Source of the DNA: Vreelandella lutescens
GTDB lineage: Bacteria > Pseudomonadota > Gammaproteobacteria > Pseudomonadales > Halomonadaceae
DNA length: 64,000 nt
Assembly: GCF_014640815.1 (NCBI RefSeq)
Contig: NZ_BMHM01000004.1
Coordinates: 310,001-374,000, forward strand
Direction: 5' to 3'
Shown here: positions 18,385-27,019 of the stretch, one piece after another
How positions within the stretch are numbered: position 1 is the stretch's first letter
How the letters are laid out: the number at the start of each line of letters is the position of its first letter
Position numbers and translations under genes: made by a program
Notes under the pieces: generated by a model
The model's input: the letters and a program-made list of their open reading frames with translations, nothing else
Told to the model about the DNA's origin: nothing
Database searches by the model: none

Positions 18385-20340
18385 ATGGAAACCGCAAAAG
18401 AGTCTGTTGTTGAAAAATACCAGGAGGATGCAGGCAAGCGGCAGCTTACCGGCTTCTGGTTTATGGTGGCCCGCACGGCGGCGGTGGCAATGGCCATTTT
18501 CCACCTCTATACCGCCGTCACTGGGCCCGTGAATACCCAAAATGCGGTGCACCTGCTGTTTGCACTGCCACTGATTTTTCTTGCTTACCACTGCCGCGTA
18601 CGGGATACCCAGCGCATTCCGTGGTTCGATATCATCCCGATTCTATTAAGCGTGGTGATCAGCGCCTATTACGTTTATCACTTCGACCGCATCATTTATC
18701 AGCTGGGCTACTTAATGCCCACCACCTTGGATTTAGTGCTGGGCGTTAGCGCGATTCTACTGCTGCTGGAAGCCTGCCGCCGAGCGATTGGCTTAGCGTT
18801 TCCGATTCTGGTGCTGATTGCGCTGGCTTATGCAGCCTTTGGGCAACACCTGCCCGGCGTATGGGGTCACGGTGGGTTCCGCTGGGATGACCTGGTCGCC
18901 ACCTTCTATTTAGGCCCAACCGGCATTTTCGGCAGCTTAATGCGCACCTCGTCCACCGTGATTGTGGTGTTTATTATGTTTGGCGCGCTGCTGGTGACCA
19001 CTGGTGGTGGCGACACCTTTATGCGTCTCTCGACGGCCGCCACGGGCGGTATGGCGGGCGGCCCTGCAAAAGCGGCCACGCTGTGTAGCGCCATGTTTGG
19101 CAGCATTAGCGGCAGCACCGCCGCCAACGTTGCGACCACGGGCGTCTTCACCATTCCGTTGATGAAGAAAAACGGCTACAGCGCACGCTTTGCCGCCGCC
19201 ACCGAGGCCTCTGCCTCAACCGGTGGGCAAATTCTGCCACCGATTATGGGCGCCGCAGCGTTCGTGATGGCCGATGTTATCTCTACCAGCTACCTGGATA
19301 TCATCAGCGCCGCGCTGATCCCTGCGCTGCTGTTCTACCTTGCCATTTGGATGAGCGTTCACTTTGAAGCCAAACGCCTGGGGTTGAATCCGATTCCGAA
19401 AGACCAGCGCCCGACGCTGCGCGAGGGGCTGCTGAATGTGGAAACCCTGCTGCTGCCGCTGGTGGTGCTGATTACCATGCTGGTACTGCGCTACACGCCG
19501 ACCACGGCAGCCGTGGCAGCGTACTTTACTGCGATGGTGCTGTATCTGGTGTCGCCGCGCAGCCCAGGCACGCTTTGGGAGCGGGTGAAGTCGCTACCGG
19601 CCGCGCTGGAAGCAGGCGCAATGACCGCCGCGATGATTGCGGTGATTATCGGCAGCGTGGCGATTATCGCGGCCGTGATCAGCCTGACCGGCCTGGGCTT
19701 GAAAGTGTCCTCGCTGATTCTGATGGTAAGCGGTGGTGATGTACTGGTGACTCTGCTGCTGGCGATGGTGGTGGCGATTATTCTCGGCATGGGCTTACCC
19801 ACCGTGGCGGCGTACATGCTGGCGGCATCGGTGGTGGCGGCGGCGTTTGTTGAGGCAGGCTTGCCCAGCCTTTCTGCCCACCTGTTTATTCTCTACTTTG
19901 CGATCCTTTCGGGGGTAACGCCTCCGGTGGCACTGGCGGCCTATATTGGCGGCGCGATTGCGGGCTCCCACTGGTTCCGTACCGCACTGACGGCGACGAA
20001 AATTTCCTTGGGCGGCTTCCTGATTCCGTTTATGTTTGTCTATCATCCGCCGCTGCTCGGGCAGGGCACCACGCTGGAAATCGCCATGGCGGTGGCCTCG
20101 GGCGTGCTGGGTATTATTGCCTTGGCGGCCTCTACGATAGGCTACTTTGCCCGCCCCTGTTCCTGGGTAGAGCGCGGCCTGCTGCTGTTTGCCGCGTTAA
20201 TGCTGATTAACGGCCAAGCCATTACGGACGTGGTGGGCATTGCCGTGATCGTAGGGATCTTCGCCTGGCAGCGGTTTTTCAGCCACGCTGCTAAAGGGGG
20301 CCGCCCTTTAGCGCGCTCACCGAGCAAGGAGCCGCTTTAA
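18385..20340 (+). CDS. TRAP transporter fused permease (DctQM type)
   Basis: A 651-residue inner-membrane protein in which the small (4-helix) and large (12-helix) TRAP subunits are fused, as is normal for TAXI systems. The DctM part is marked by FGSISGSTAANVATTGVFTI, EASASTGGQILPPIMGAAAF, GMGLPTVAAYMLAAS and GVTPPVALAAYIGG. It imports substrate by a Na+ gradient with the receptor at 17308. Its TAA stop overlaps the next ATG (TAATG), coupling it to the dehydrogenase. Confidence 0.95.
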   Translation: METAKESVVEKYQEDAGKRQLTGFWFMVARTAAVAMAIFHLYTAVTGPVNTQNAVHLLFALPLIFLAYHCRVRDTQRIPWFDIIPILLSVVISAYYVYHFDRIIYQLGYLMPTTLDLVLGVSAILLLLEACRRAIGLAFPILVLIALAYAAFGQHLPGVWGHGGFRWDDLVATFYLGPTGIFGSLMRTSSTVIVVFIMFGALLVTTGGGDTFMRLSTAATGGMAGGPAKAATLCSAMFGSISGSTAANVATTGVFTIPLMKKNGYSARFAAATEASASTGGQILPPIMGAAAFVMADVISTSYLDIISAALIPALLFYLAIWMSVHFEAKRLGLNPIPKDQRPTLREGLLNVETLLLPLVVLITMLVLRYTPTTAAVAAYFTAMVLYLVSPRSPGTLWERVKSLPAALEAGAMTAAMIAVIIGSVAIIAAVISLTGLGLKVSSLILMVSGGDVLVTLLLAMVVAIILGMGLPTVAAYMLAASVVAAAFVEAGLPSLSAHLFILYFAILSGVTPPVALAAYIGGAIAGSHWFRTALTATKISLGGFLIPFMFVYHPPLLGQGTTLEIAMAVASGVLGIIALAASTIGYFARPCSWVERGLLLFAALMLINGQAITDVVGIAVIVGIFAWQRFFSHAAKGGRPLARSPSKEPL

Positions 20341-21293
20341 TGCACATTGTCATCCCCGATGATTACCAGGACTGCGTGCGTGAACTCGATGCCTTCGCCA
20401 AGCTGGCGGGGCACCAGGTCACGATTTACACCGACACCGTGAGCGATGAAGACGAACTGGTCGAACGCTTCAAAGACGCCGATGCGCTAGTGCTGATTCG
20501 TGAGCGCACGCCGATCACCGCGTCTTTGCTGGCGCGGTTGCCCAAGCTCAAGCTGATCAGCCAAACCGGCGGCGGCGCGGCGCATGTGGACATGGCTGCC
20601 TGCCGCGAGCACGGCGTGGTGGTGCTGGCAGGCACCGGTTCGCCCTATGCGGCGGCGGAACTCACCTGGGGGCTGGTGCTCTCTGCCATGCGGCGCATTC
20701 CTGAAGAGGTGGAAAACCTTAAAGCAGGCCGCTGGCAGCGCACCTTGGGCACCGGCCTGAAAGGGCGCACGCTGGGCGTATTTGGCTACGGCAAAATTGG
20801 CCAGTTAGTCGCCCGCTACGGCCAAGCGTTTGAAATGAACGTACTGGTATGGGGCCGCGAAGGCACCCGCCAGCGGGCCGCAGCGGCAGGACTTGAGGTC
20901 GCGGCCTCGCAAGAGGAGTTCTTCAAACGCAGCGACGTGTTAAGCCTACACCTGCGCCTAAACCCGGAAACCCGCGGCATCGTCACAGCGGCGAATTTAG
21001 CCAGCATGAAGCCCACGGCGGTGCTGGTGAACACCAGCCGCGCGCCGTTAGTGGAGGCGGGTGCGTTAGAGGCCGCGCTAAAAGCCGGGCACCCCGGCAT
21101 GGCGGCGGTCGATGTGTTTGATGAGGAGCCAGTGCTTGAACATACGCTGCTGGCGCTGCCCAACTTCCTGGCCACGCCGCACCTGGGCTACGTAGAGAAA
21201 GATAGCTACGAGCTCTACTTTGGCGATGCGTTTGAGAACGTGCTGGCGTTTGACGCAGGCACGCCAGGGCGTAACTTGGCGGAGGAGGGCTAA
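20340..21293 (+). CDS. D-2-hydroxyacid dehydrogenase, NAD(P)-dependent
   Basis: A 317-residue D-isomer 2-hydroxyacid dehydrogenase. The Rossmann fold starts at GRTLGVFGYGKIGQLVARYG (about 141-160). The catalytic Arg lies in VNTSRAPLVE, the Glu in DVFDEEPVLEHTLL and the His in ATPHLGYVE. By family it interconverts a D-2-hydroxyacid and a 2-oxoacid. Type II haloacid dehalogenases release D-2-hydroxyacids, so this enzyme could follow the HAD encoded upstream; that link is inference. It is translationally coupled to the TRAP permease. Confidence 0.93.
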   Translation: MHIVIPDDYQDCVRELDAFAKLAGHQVTIYTDTVSDEDELVERFKDADALVLIRERTPITASLLARLPKLKLISQTGGGAAHVDMAACREHGVVVLAGTGSPYAAAELTWGLVLSAMRRIPEEVENLKAGRWQRTLGTGLKGRTLGVFGYGKIGQLVARYGQAFEMNVLVWGREGTRQRAAAAGLEVAASQEEFFKRSDVLSLHLRLNPETRGIVTAANLASMKPTAVLVNTSRAPLVEAGALEAALKAGHPGMAAVDVFDEEPVLEHTLLALPNFLATPHLGYVEKDSYELYFGDAFENVLAFDAGTPGRNLAEEG

Positions 21294-21296
21294 GCC

Positions 21297-21740
21297 ATGA
21301 CCTCACTCAGTGACGCAGAGCGTTCTTTAGAGAGCAAACGGCAGGCGTTAAACCCCGATGGGTTAGCCACCCGCCGGGAAGTGTTAGGGGATGAGTACGT
21401 CGACGCTGCGCTGGCCCAAGCCGATGAGTTTGGCTGGCCGATGCAAGAGCTAGTGACGCAGCAGTGTTGGAACGATATCTGGAATCGTCCTGGCCTTGAG
21501 CGGCACACCCGCAGCCTAATTAACATTGCCATGCTGGTGGCGCTCAACAGGCCCCACGAGCTCAAAGTGCACGTACGTGGGGCGCTGAATAACGGCTGTA
21601 GCGAAGAGCAAATCCGCGAGGTGCTGCTGCAGTGCGTGCCCTATTGCGGCTTCCCTGCCGCGATAGATGGGCTACGCACGGCCCGCGAGGTGATTAACGC
21701 GGCGCGTCAGCCCGACCAGCCCAGCAGTATGGGCACGTAA
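21297..21740 (+). CDS. Carboxymuconolactone decarboxylase-family protein
   Basis: A 147-residue all-helical CMD-family protein similar to PcaC-type enzymes: RREVLGDEYVDAAL, FGWPMQELVTQQCWNDIWNRPGL, LINIAMLVALNRPHELKVHVRGALNNGCSEEQIREVLLQ and CVPYCGFPAAIDGLR. No beta-ketoadipate genes lie nearby, so true 4-carboxymuconolactone decarboxylation is doubtful; many such proteins are uncharacterised or redox-active, and CVPYC gives a closely spaced cysteine pair. It starts 3 nt after the dehydrogenase stop. Its last 34 bp overlap the 3' end of the convergent dctM gene. Confidence 0.85.
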   Translation: MTSLSDAERSLESKRQALNPDGLATRREVLGDEYVDAALAQADEFGWPMQELVTQQCWNDIWNRPGLERHTRSLINIAMLVALNRPHELKVHVRGALNNGCSEEQIREVLLQCVPYCGFPAAIDGLRTAREVINAARQPDQPSSMGT

Positions 21741-22966
21741 ACCACCAGTAGCAGCACGCCAATTAGCCCTAGCAGGTAGGGGATAATGGCGCGGGTAATC
21801 CGCTCTAGCGGCAGTTGGGTGACGGACGACGCCACGTAGAGGTTGATCGCCACGGGTGGGGTAATCATGCCAATCGATAGCCCCACCACAATGATCAGCC
21901 CGAAGTGGATCGGGTCGATGCCCAGCTGCAGCACCAGCGGCAGCAGCACTGGGGTCAGAATGATCAAAGCGCTGGCCGTTTCGATAAATACCCCGGTCAG
22001 CAGAATCACCGCCACCACCAGCAGCATAATCACGTAAGGGTTGGTGGAGAGCGACAGCACCGCCTGGGCAATCGCGCCGGGCACCTGCCAGCTAGAGAGC
22101 GTCCAGCTCAGCACCGCCGACATGGCAATCACCAGCATGATTACCGCTGTGGTCATCGCCGAGCGAATCAACAGCTTATACACCTGAGGCAGGGTTAAAT
22201 CCCGATACACAAACAGCGACACCAGCAGCGCGTAGTTCACTGCCACCACGGCCGCTTCCGACGGCGTGAAAATCCCCGAGAAGATACCCCCCAGAATAAT
22301 CACCGGCGTCATCAGCCCCCAGCTGGCCGCTTTTAACGTGCGCCAAATAGTGGCCAGTGAGAGCGGCGTACCTTTCGGGTACTGGCGTTTATATGCCTGA
22401 GTAATCGCAATGGCCATGAGTGCTATACCCATCGCCAGCCCCGGCAAAAAGCCGTTCAAGAACAGCGACGATACCGACTGCTGGGCAATGACCGCGTAAA
22501 TAATCATCGGCACCGACGGGGGAATCACCACTCCAATGGTACCGCTGGCGGCAATAAGGCTGGCTGCTGAAGCAGGGTCGTAGCCTTTGCGCTTAAGCTC
22601 TGGCACTAGGCTTGAACCCACCGCTGCGGTAGTAGCCGCGCCGGAGCCGGAAATGGCCGCAAAGAACATACCCGCCATCACCGAAACCACGGAAAGCCCG
22701 CCGCGCATAAAGCCCACCAGCGAATCGGCAAAGCTCACCAGCCGCTCGCTGACTTTACCCTGGGCCATTAAATCCCCGGCCAGGATAAACATCGGAATAG
22801 CCACCAAGGCAAACGAGTTAATGCCCTGGAACATCTGCTGGGTGACCACCATCAGCGGCACGCCGGATTGATACAGCGCGTACAGCGAGCTTGCCCCAAT
22901 CGCAAAGGCAATCGGCACGCCCAGCAGCATAAACAGGAAGAACAGCCCAAAGAGTACCAGCGTCAT
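21707..22966 (-). CDS. dctM: TRAP transporter large permease DctM
   Basis: A 419-residue DctM with about 12 helices. Family segments: LVAIPMFILAGDLMAQGKVSERLV, SVMAGMFFAAISGSGAATTAAVGS, ASGTIGVVIPPSVPMIIYAVI and GMITPPVAINLYVASSV. It forms the Na+-coupled importer with the adjacent DctQ and DctP. The ATG overlaps the dctQ stop by 4 bp. Confidence 0.95.
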   Translation of the reverse strand: MTLVLFGLFFLFMLLGVPIAFAIGASSLYALYQSGVPLMVVTQQMFQGINSFALVAIPMFILAGDLMAQGKVSERLVSFADSLVGFMRGGLSVVSVMAGMFFAAISGSGAATTAAVGSSLVPELKRKGYDPASAASLIAASGTIGVVIPPSVPMIIYAVIAQQSVSSLFLNGFLPGLAMGIALMAIAITQAYKRQYPKGTPLSLATIWRTLKAASWGLMTPVIILGGIFSGIFTPSEAAVVAVNYALLVSLFVYRDLTLPQVYKLLIRSAMTTAVIMLVIAMSAVLSWTLSSWQVPGAIAQAVLSLSTNPYVIMLLVVAVILLTGVFIETASALIILTPVLLPLVLQLGIDPIHFGLIIVVGLSIGMITPPVAINLYVASSVTQLPLERITRAIIPYLLGLIGVLLLVVYVPILLGWSG

Positions 22967-23490
22967 AGCGGCTCCTCCTGGGCGGCGGCAGTGGGCTCAC
23001 CGTTCACCAGCACTTCCAGCATATCTACCAGGGCGTACCACGCCATGATGCCCGCCGCGAGCGGAATCACCGCGTACACATAGGTCATCGAGAGCCGCAG
23101 CGAGGCGGATTTCTGGAAACTCTGTACCTGCATATAGCGGTAGCCAATCACCACCAGCGTGATCATAAACGCCACCACAATGGCCAGCGCTGCAAGCCTG
23201 GCCAGCTTACGCAGCGGCAGCGGTAGGGCATCCACCGCAAAGGTAACCGCGATATGCCGCCCACGCTGAAACGCCAGTGTGCCCGCTAAAAAGGTGATCC
23301 ACACCAGCAGAAACCGCGCGACCTCTTCGGTCCAGCCCACGGCGCTGAACAGCACCCGCGAGACGATCTGTAGCGTGATTACGCCAATTAAAGCCGCCAT
23401 GCCCGCAAACACCACGGGCTGAATGATGGCATCCAGCCCGCGTTCAATGCGTTGCAGCAGCGTCAAAAGAGGCTGTGCAAACGACATCAC
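22963..23490 (-). CDS. dctQ: TRAP transporter small permease DctQ
   Basis: A 175-residue four-helix protein with the family features of DctQ, including GWTEEVARFLLVWITFLAGTLAFQRGRHIAV. It overlaps dctP and dctM by 4 bp on either side, giving tight stoichiometric coupling. It is required for assembly of the transporter in the inner membrane. Confidence 0.93.
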   Translation of the reverse strand: MMSFAQPLLTLLQRIERGLDAIIQPVVFAGMAALIGVITLQIVSRVLFSAVGWTEEVARFLLVWITFLAGTLAFQRGRHIAVTFAVDALPLPLRKLARLAALAIVVAFMITLVVIGYRYMQVQSFQKSASLRLSMTYVYAVIPLAAGIMAWYALVDMLEVLVNGEPTAAAQEEPL

Positions 23491-24485
23491 TGTTGCAGCG
23501 CCTCCTGGATACGCGGCAGGTAGTCACCGAACTGCTCGCCGTACTTCTCGTATACCGGCGCAACGGCGGCTTGGAAGGCTTCCATATCCGGGGTGTCGTT
23601 AATTTCCATGCCTGCTTCGCGCAGAGCTGCCAGTTGCTCGGCTTCCATATCCGCGTTCACCTGGCGCTCATGCTCGGCAGCTTCCTGGGCGGCTTCTTCC
23701 AGTACCGCCTGGGCGGCTTCGGGGAGCTGGTTCCAGGCGGGCATACCCACCACAAAAATCGCTGGCGCGTAGGTGTGGCGAGAGAGCGTCATGTAGCCCT
23801 GGGTTTCATCCAGCTTGAACGAGTGAATCACGTTCACTGGGTTTTCCTGGCCGTCGATGGTGCCCTGCTGCATGGCGGTGAGCGCTTCGGTCCATGCCAT
23901 GGGAATCGCGTTGGCACCCAGCTCGCGGAAGGTATCGGTGTACACCGGGTTTTCCATCACGCGAATGCGCAGGCCATCCAGATCTTCTGGGGAGTTCACC
24001 GCCCGCTCGCTGTTGGTCAGGTTACGGAAGCCGCGTTCGGCGTAAGCCAAGCCTTTCAGGTTTACGTCCGCCAGCTTATCTAAAAGCTCCTGGCCGATGG
24101 GGCCATCCAACACGCTATAAGCGGCTTCCGGGGAGGGGAACAGGAACGGCAGTTCAAACACCGCCATCTCTTCGACAAAGTTGGCCACCGGCCCGTTGGT
24201 GATCACGCCCATATCCACGGTGCCGATCTGCATGCCTTCCAGCAGCGTGCGCTCATCGCCCAATGAGGCGTTGGGGAAGATCTCGATATTCACCTTGCCA
24301 TCGGTGCGTGCTTCCACCAGCTCTTCAAACTTGGTGGCCGCAATATGGAAGCCATCCTGCTCGTTGACTACGTGTGCCAAACGCAGAGTAACGGGGTCCA
24401 TATCCGCAAAATCGTTGGCGTTCGCGGCGCTAACCAGCGCCAGTGAGATGCCCAGTGCCAGCGTACTACGTGCAAATGTTTTCAT
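23487..24485 (-). CDS. dctP: TRAP transporter substrate-binding protein DctP
   Basis: A 332-residue periplasmic DctP-type receptor with a signal peptide ending near residue 23 (SAANA). Family elements: TLRLAHVVNEQDGFHIAATKFEELVEARTDGKVNIEIFPNASLGDER, the ligand-binding arginine region DGLRIRVMENPVYTDTFRELGANAIPMAWTEAL, and AMQQGTIDGQENP. The conserved Arg (in RIRV) binds a carboxylate, so the ligand is probably an organic acid. It is first in the P-Q-M operon, in the opposite orientation to the TAXI system. Confidence 0.95.
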   Translation of the reverse strand: MKTFARSTLALGISLALVSAANANDFADMDPVTLRLAHVVNEQDGFHIAATKFEELVEARTDGKVNIEIFPNASLGDERTLLEGMQIGTVDMGVITNGPVANFVEEMAVFELPFLFPSPEAAYSVLDGPIGQELLDKLADVNLKGLAYAERGFRNLTNSERAVNSPEDLDGLRIRVMENPVYTDTFRELGANAIPMAWTEALTAMQQGTIDGQENPVNVIHSFKLDETQGYMTLSRHTYAPAIFVVGMPAWNQLPEAAQAVLEEAAQEAAEHERQVNADMEAEQLAALREAGMEINDTPDMEAFQAAVAPVYEKYGEQFGDYLPRIQEALQQ

Positions 24486-24640
24486 TTATTATGTTCCCAA
24501 TCGAACCAAGGGTGGTTAAGAGGTGCAAAAGTGCCCCCAGAGCATGCACCACCGCAGGGAAAACGGTCAATCACAAGGCGGCCTAAAACCGCCCCGCCGC
24601 TAGACACAGCCCGCCCACACGGGTACGATACGCACCCAAA

Positions 24641-24717
24641 GCGCCCGTAGCTCAGTTGGATAGAGTGTCGGCCTCCGAAGCCGAAGGTCGCAGGTTCAAT
24701 TCCTGCCGGGCGCGCCA
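24641..24717 (+). tRNA. tRNA-Arg (anticodon CCG)
   Basis: A 77-nt cloverleaf with acceptor arms GCGCCCG and CGGGCGC, a D arm (AGCTCAGTTGGATAGAGT), anticodon stem TCGGC/GCCGA around loop CTCCGAA (anticodon CCG at 24675-24677), T arm GCAGGTTCAATTCCTGC, and an encoded CCA. It decodes CGG. Confidence 0.97.
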
Positions 24718-24733
24718 GAATTTGTGTTGAAAA

Positions 24734-24763
24734 GGGCCTGCGAGAAATCGCAGGCCCTTTTTT
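24734..24763 (+). terminator. Rho-independent terminator after tRNA-Arg
   Basis: GGGCCTGCG (24734-24742) pairs with CGCAGGCCC (24749-24757) around AGAAAT, followed by six T residues. It ends the monocistronic tRNA transcript. Confidence 0.92.
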
Positions 24764-25380
24764 GTGTTCACTTGGGATGGGGCATTCTGTCACCCATCTT
24801 TATATTTATTGCTAATAAAGACATTGGTTTAACTATAGGTTAATTGAGAAGCATGTTTGGTCTTAGGTAAAGTGCTGAGAATTTGTGGAGATGATGCTCG
24901 ATTTGTCTATGAGAGAGTAGCTGGTTAATTTAGTTTGATTGTTTTTTTAATTATTTTTATGTGCTCAAGTGCGGTGAAAATGAACGCCTAGAATAATAAT
25001 TAAGCCTTATAGTTAAAATTCTCAAATTATCCAAAATAAACATCGTAAACAAAAAAATACAAATTGTTTCAAGTTGAGATATTTTGAACATTACTAGGCT
25101 TTAGGCAGGTGATGTCTGTTGAAAATAATATGGCTGCGGTGAATTTTTGGATGTTGCCGTTATTTGAATAGATAAATGCCTATTTAAATGGTCGTTTCTT
25201 AATATCTCAGCTAGATAGCATTATTGATTCTGGCACATGAAAAGCGGCGGCTCTTCTGTGAGCTAAGCCCTTGTCTATGATGGTGGAAGTTGTGGGGGCG
25301 TCATGAGCCCTAATCGTGGAGGTTGTTATTATGCCAACACTATTAGTAATGCAGTATAAAAATATAATTACCATGAGGGT
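24764..25380 (+). promoter_or_regulatory. AT-rich upstream region of curli cluster, sigma-54-like site
   Basis: About 615 bp with no convincing gene on either strand and clearly lower GC than its surroundings. No csgE-like reading frame was found. At 25230-25246, CTGGCACATGAAAAGCG has a perfect -24 element (TGGCAC) and GC exactly 12 bp downstream, but AAGC in place of TTGC; it would start transcription near 25257, about 125 nt upstream of csgF. It is a candidate only. Long AT-rich control regions are usual before curli genes. Confidence 0.35.
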
Positions 25381-25860
25381 GTGAGCGTGAGTAATAATAT
25401 TTTTTCCAAGTTACCAAAAAAACTCAGTAAGCGCCCCGCTTGGCTTGTTGTCTTTAGTTTAGCCACGATGCTTTGGGGAGTTAGCGCTAAGAGTTCAGAT
25501 TTTGTATATCGTCCTAATAACCCCTCATTCGGTGGAGATGCGTTCAATTCGGCTCATCTATTGGGCCTAGCCGAACGACAAAACAAGCACAAGGATACCG
25601 GCTCCTCCGCCGCTTCTCGGTACGGCAATACCCCTGCGGATCAGTTTGTGCGTCAGCTCCAAAATCGTATGTTAAGCAGCCTTTCCCAGCAGGTTAACGA
25701 AGCAATCTTCGGTGAAAATGCGGCGGAAGCCGGAAGAATTGTCTTTGGTGATCAAGTGATTTCTTTCAATCGTGGCTTAGAAGGTGTTCATCTTGTAATC
25801 GAGAACACTGCTGACGGTAGTCAAACCGAAATCACGGTTCCGACACTCCAAGTGCAGTAA
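25381..25860 (+). CDS. csgF: Curli assembly protein CsgF
   Basis: A 159-residue CsgF. After an N-terminal signal segment (hydrophobic about 20-35) the mature start contains the diagnostic FVYRPNNPSFGGDAFNSAHLLGLAERQN, the part that in other species inserts into the CsgG pore. CsgF sits at the cell surface and helps nucleate curli fibres. The start is a GTG (25381, or 25387 two codons later); both have a GAGG nearby. It is the first gene of the cluster, whereas csgE usually precedes it. Confidence 0.88.
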   Translation: MSVSNNIFSKLPKKLSKRPAWLVVFSLATMLWGVSAKSSDFVYRPNNPSFGGDAFNSAHLLGLAERQNKHKDTGSSAASRYGNTPADQFVRQLQNRMLSSLSQQVNEAIFGENAAEAGRIVFGDQVISFNRGLEGVHLVIENTADGSQTEITVPTLQVQ

Positions 25861-25940
25861 TCATAAAAATAAAACAACGGCAGTGAGCCGCTTAGCGGCC
25901 CCGATCATTCAGCCGAGTGCGAAAGGAACAGGACGTCAAC

Positions 25941-26798
25941 ATGTCGAAATTGCAACTGACACCAGGGTTCATGCTGGCATTGGCGCTGACCGTCGCGCTT
26001 GCTGGTTGCGCTTCGCCGCAACGTTCACAGCCCTTTAATCCTGAGACTCGCACAACCCCCAGTCTTGCCTCGCTCCCGCTTCCCGCTGAGCCTGTGGTTG
26101 CCGCGGTCTATGACTTTCCTGACATGACCGGACAGCACCGCGAAACGGAAGCCGGAGCACCTCACTACTCCAAGGCCGTCTCCCAGGGCGGAGCGGCGGT
26201 GCTCATTCGTGCGCTACAGGACGCAGGCGGAGGCAGGTGGTTCAGGGTGCTTGAGCGTAACCGGCTCTCCAGTGTGCTTACCGAGCGGCAGATCATTCGC
26301 GACCAGCGTCAAAGTTATGCCGATGCGAATGGTCGCCCGCTTCCACCGCCGTCTCCACTGCTCTATGCGGGTGTTATTTTGGAAGGTGGCATTATCGGTT
26401 ACGACACTAACACACTGACCGGTGGGGCCGGGGCACGCTTTCTCGGCATTGGCGCGAGTTCTCGGTACCGCGAGGATGTAATCACCGTGTTTCTACGTGC
26501 CATTAGTAGCCAAACGGGCGAAGTGTGGAGAACCGTGGTTGCCTCTAAGCGCATTTATTCTGTGCAAGCCCAGGGCGATGTATTTCGCTTCGTCGATGCC
26601 GATGAGATTCTCGAATTGGAAGCGGGTTTTTCCCGCAACGAACCTCGATTAGTAGCTCTGCGCGAAGCGGTTGAGCAGGCGGTACATGCCATGATTATGG
26701 AAGGCTCTGAACGTGGGTTGTGGAATTTCGCTAACGCAGCAGAGGGGGCAGCAGCGCTAGCTGCCTACCGTGATAAGCAAGGTGTGCTGGTGCAATAA
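25941..26798 (+). CDS. csgG: Curli secretion channel lipoprotein CsgG
   Basis: A 285-residue CsgG. With the ATG at 25941 (AGGAACAGGACG upstream) the protein has a lipoprotein signal with lipobox LAGC and lipidated C23. Family segments: VAAVYDFPDMTGQHRE, GAAVLIRALQDAGGGRWFRVLERN, GARFLGIGASSRYREDVITVFLRAIS and EVWRTVVASKRIYSVQ. CsgG forms a nonameric outer-membrane pore exporting curlin subunits. The open frame begins at 25917, but that start lacks a lipoprotein-like N-terminus. It lies 80 bp after csgF. Confidence 0.94.
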   Translation: MSKLQLTPGFMLALALTVALAGCASPQRSQPFNPETRTTPSLASLPLPAEPVVAAVYDFPDMTGQHRETEAGAPHYSKAVSQGGAAVLIRALQDAGGGRWFRVLERNRLSSVLTERQIIRDQRQSYADANGRPLPPPSPLLYAGVILEGGIIGYDTNTLTGGAGARFLGIGASSRYREDVITVFLRAISSQTGEVWRTVVASKRIYSVQAQGDVFRFVDADEILELEAGFSRNEPRLVALREAVEQAVHAMIMEGSERGLWNFANAAEGAAALAAYRDKQGVLVQ

Positions 26799-27019
26799 GC
26801 GCTCCGGCCAAACCGATGAGGCCATTCCTGGCATGGCAGCTGTTATAGCAAGCTCATCTACAGCGGGCTGACGCAAGACAGGGCACAACCGCTTGAGCTC
26901 AAGAATTGGGCGTGACGGACCACCTTGGCGGGATGAACGCCGTCACATCCAAGTTGGCTGCGGCATAGGGCCGTAACCAAACCCAAGTCCCAAGGGACAC
27001 TGCAATGGTGAGGTGTATC

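Noticed and set aside
24641..24717. Attachment site duplication at tRNA-Arg
   Set aside because: No second copy of the tRNA 3' end and no integrase were found in the window.
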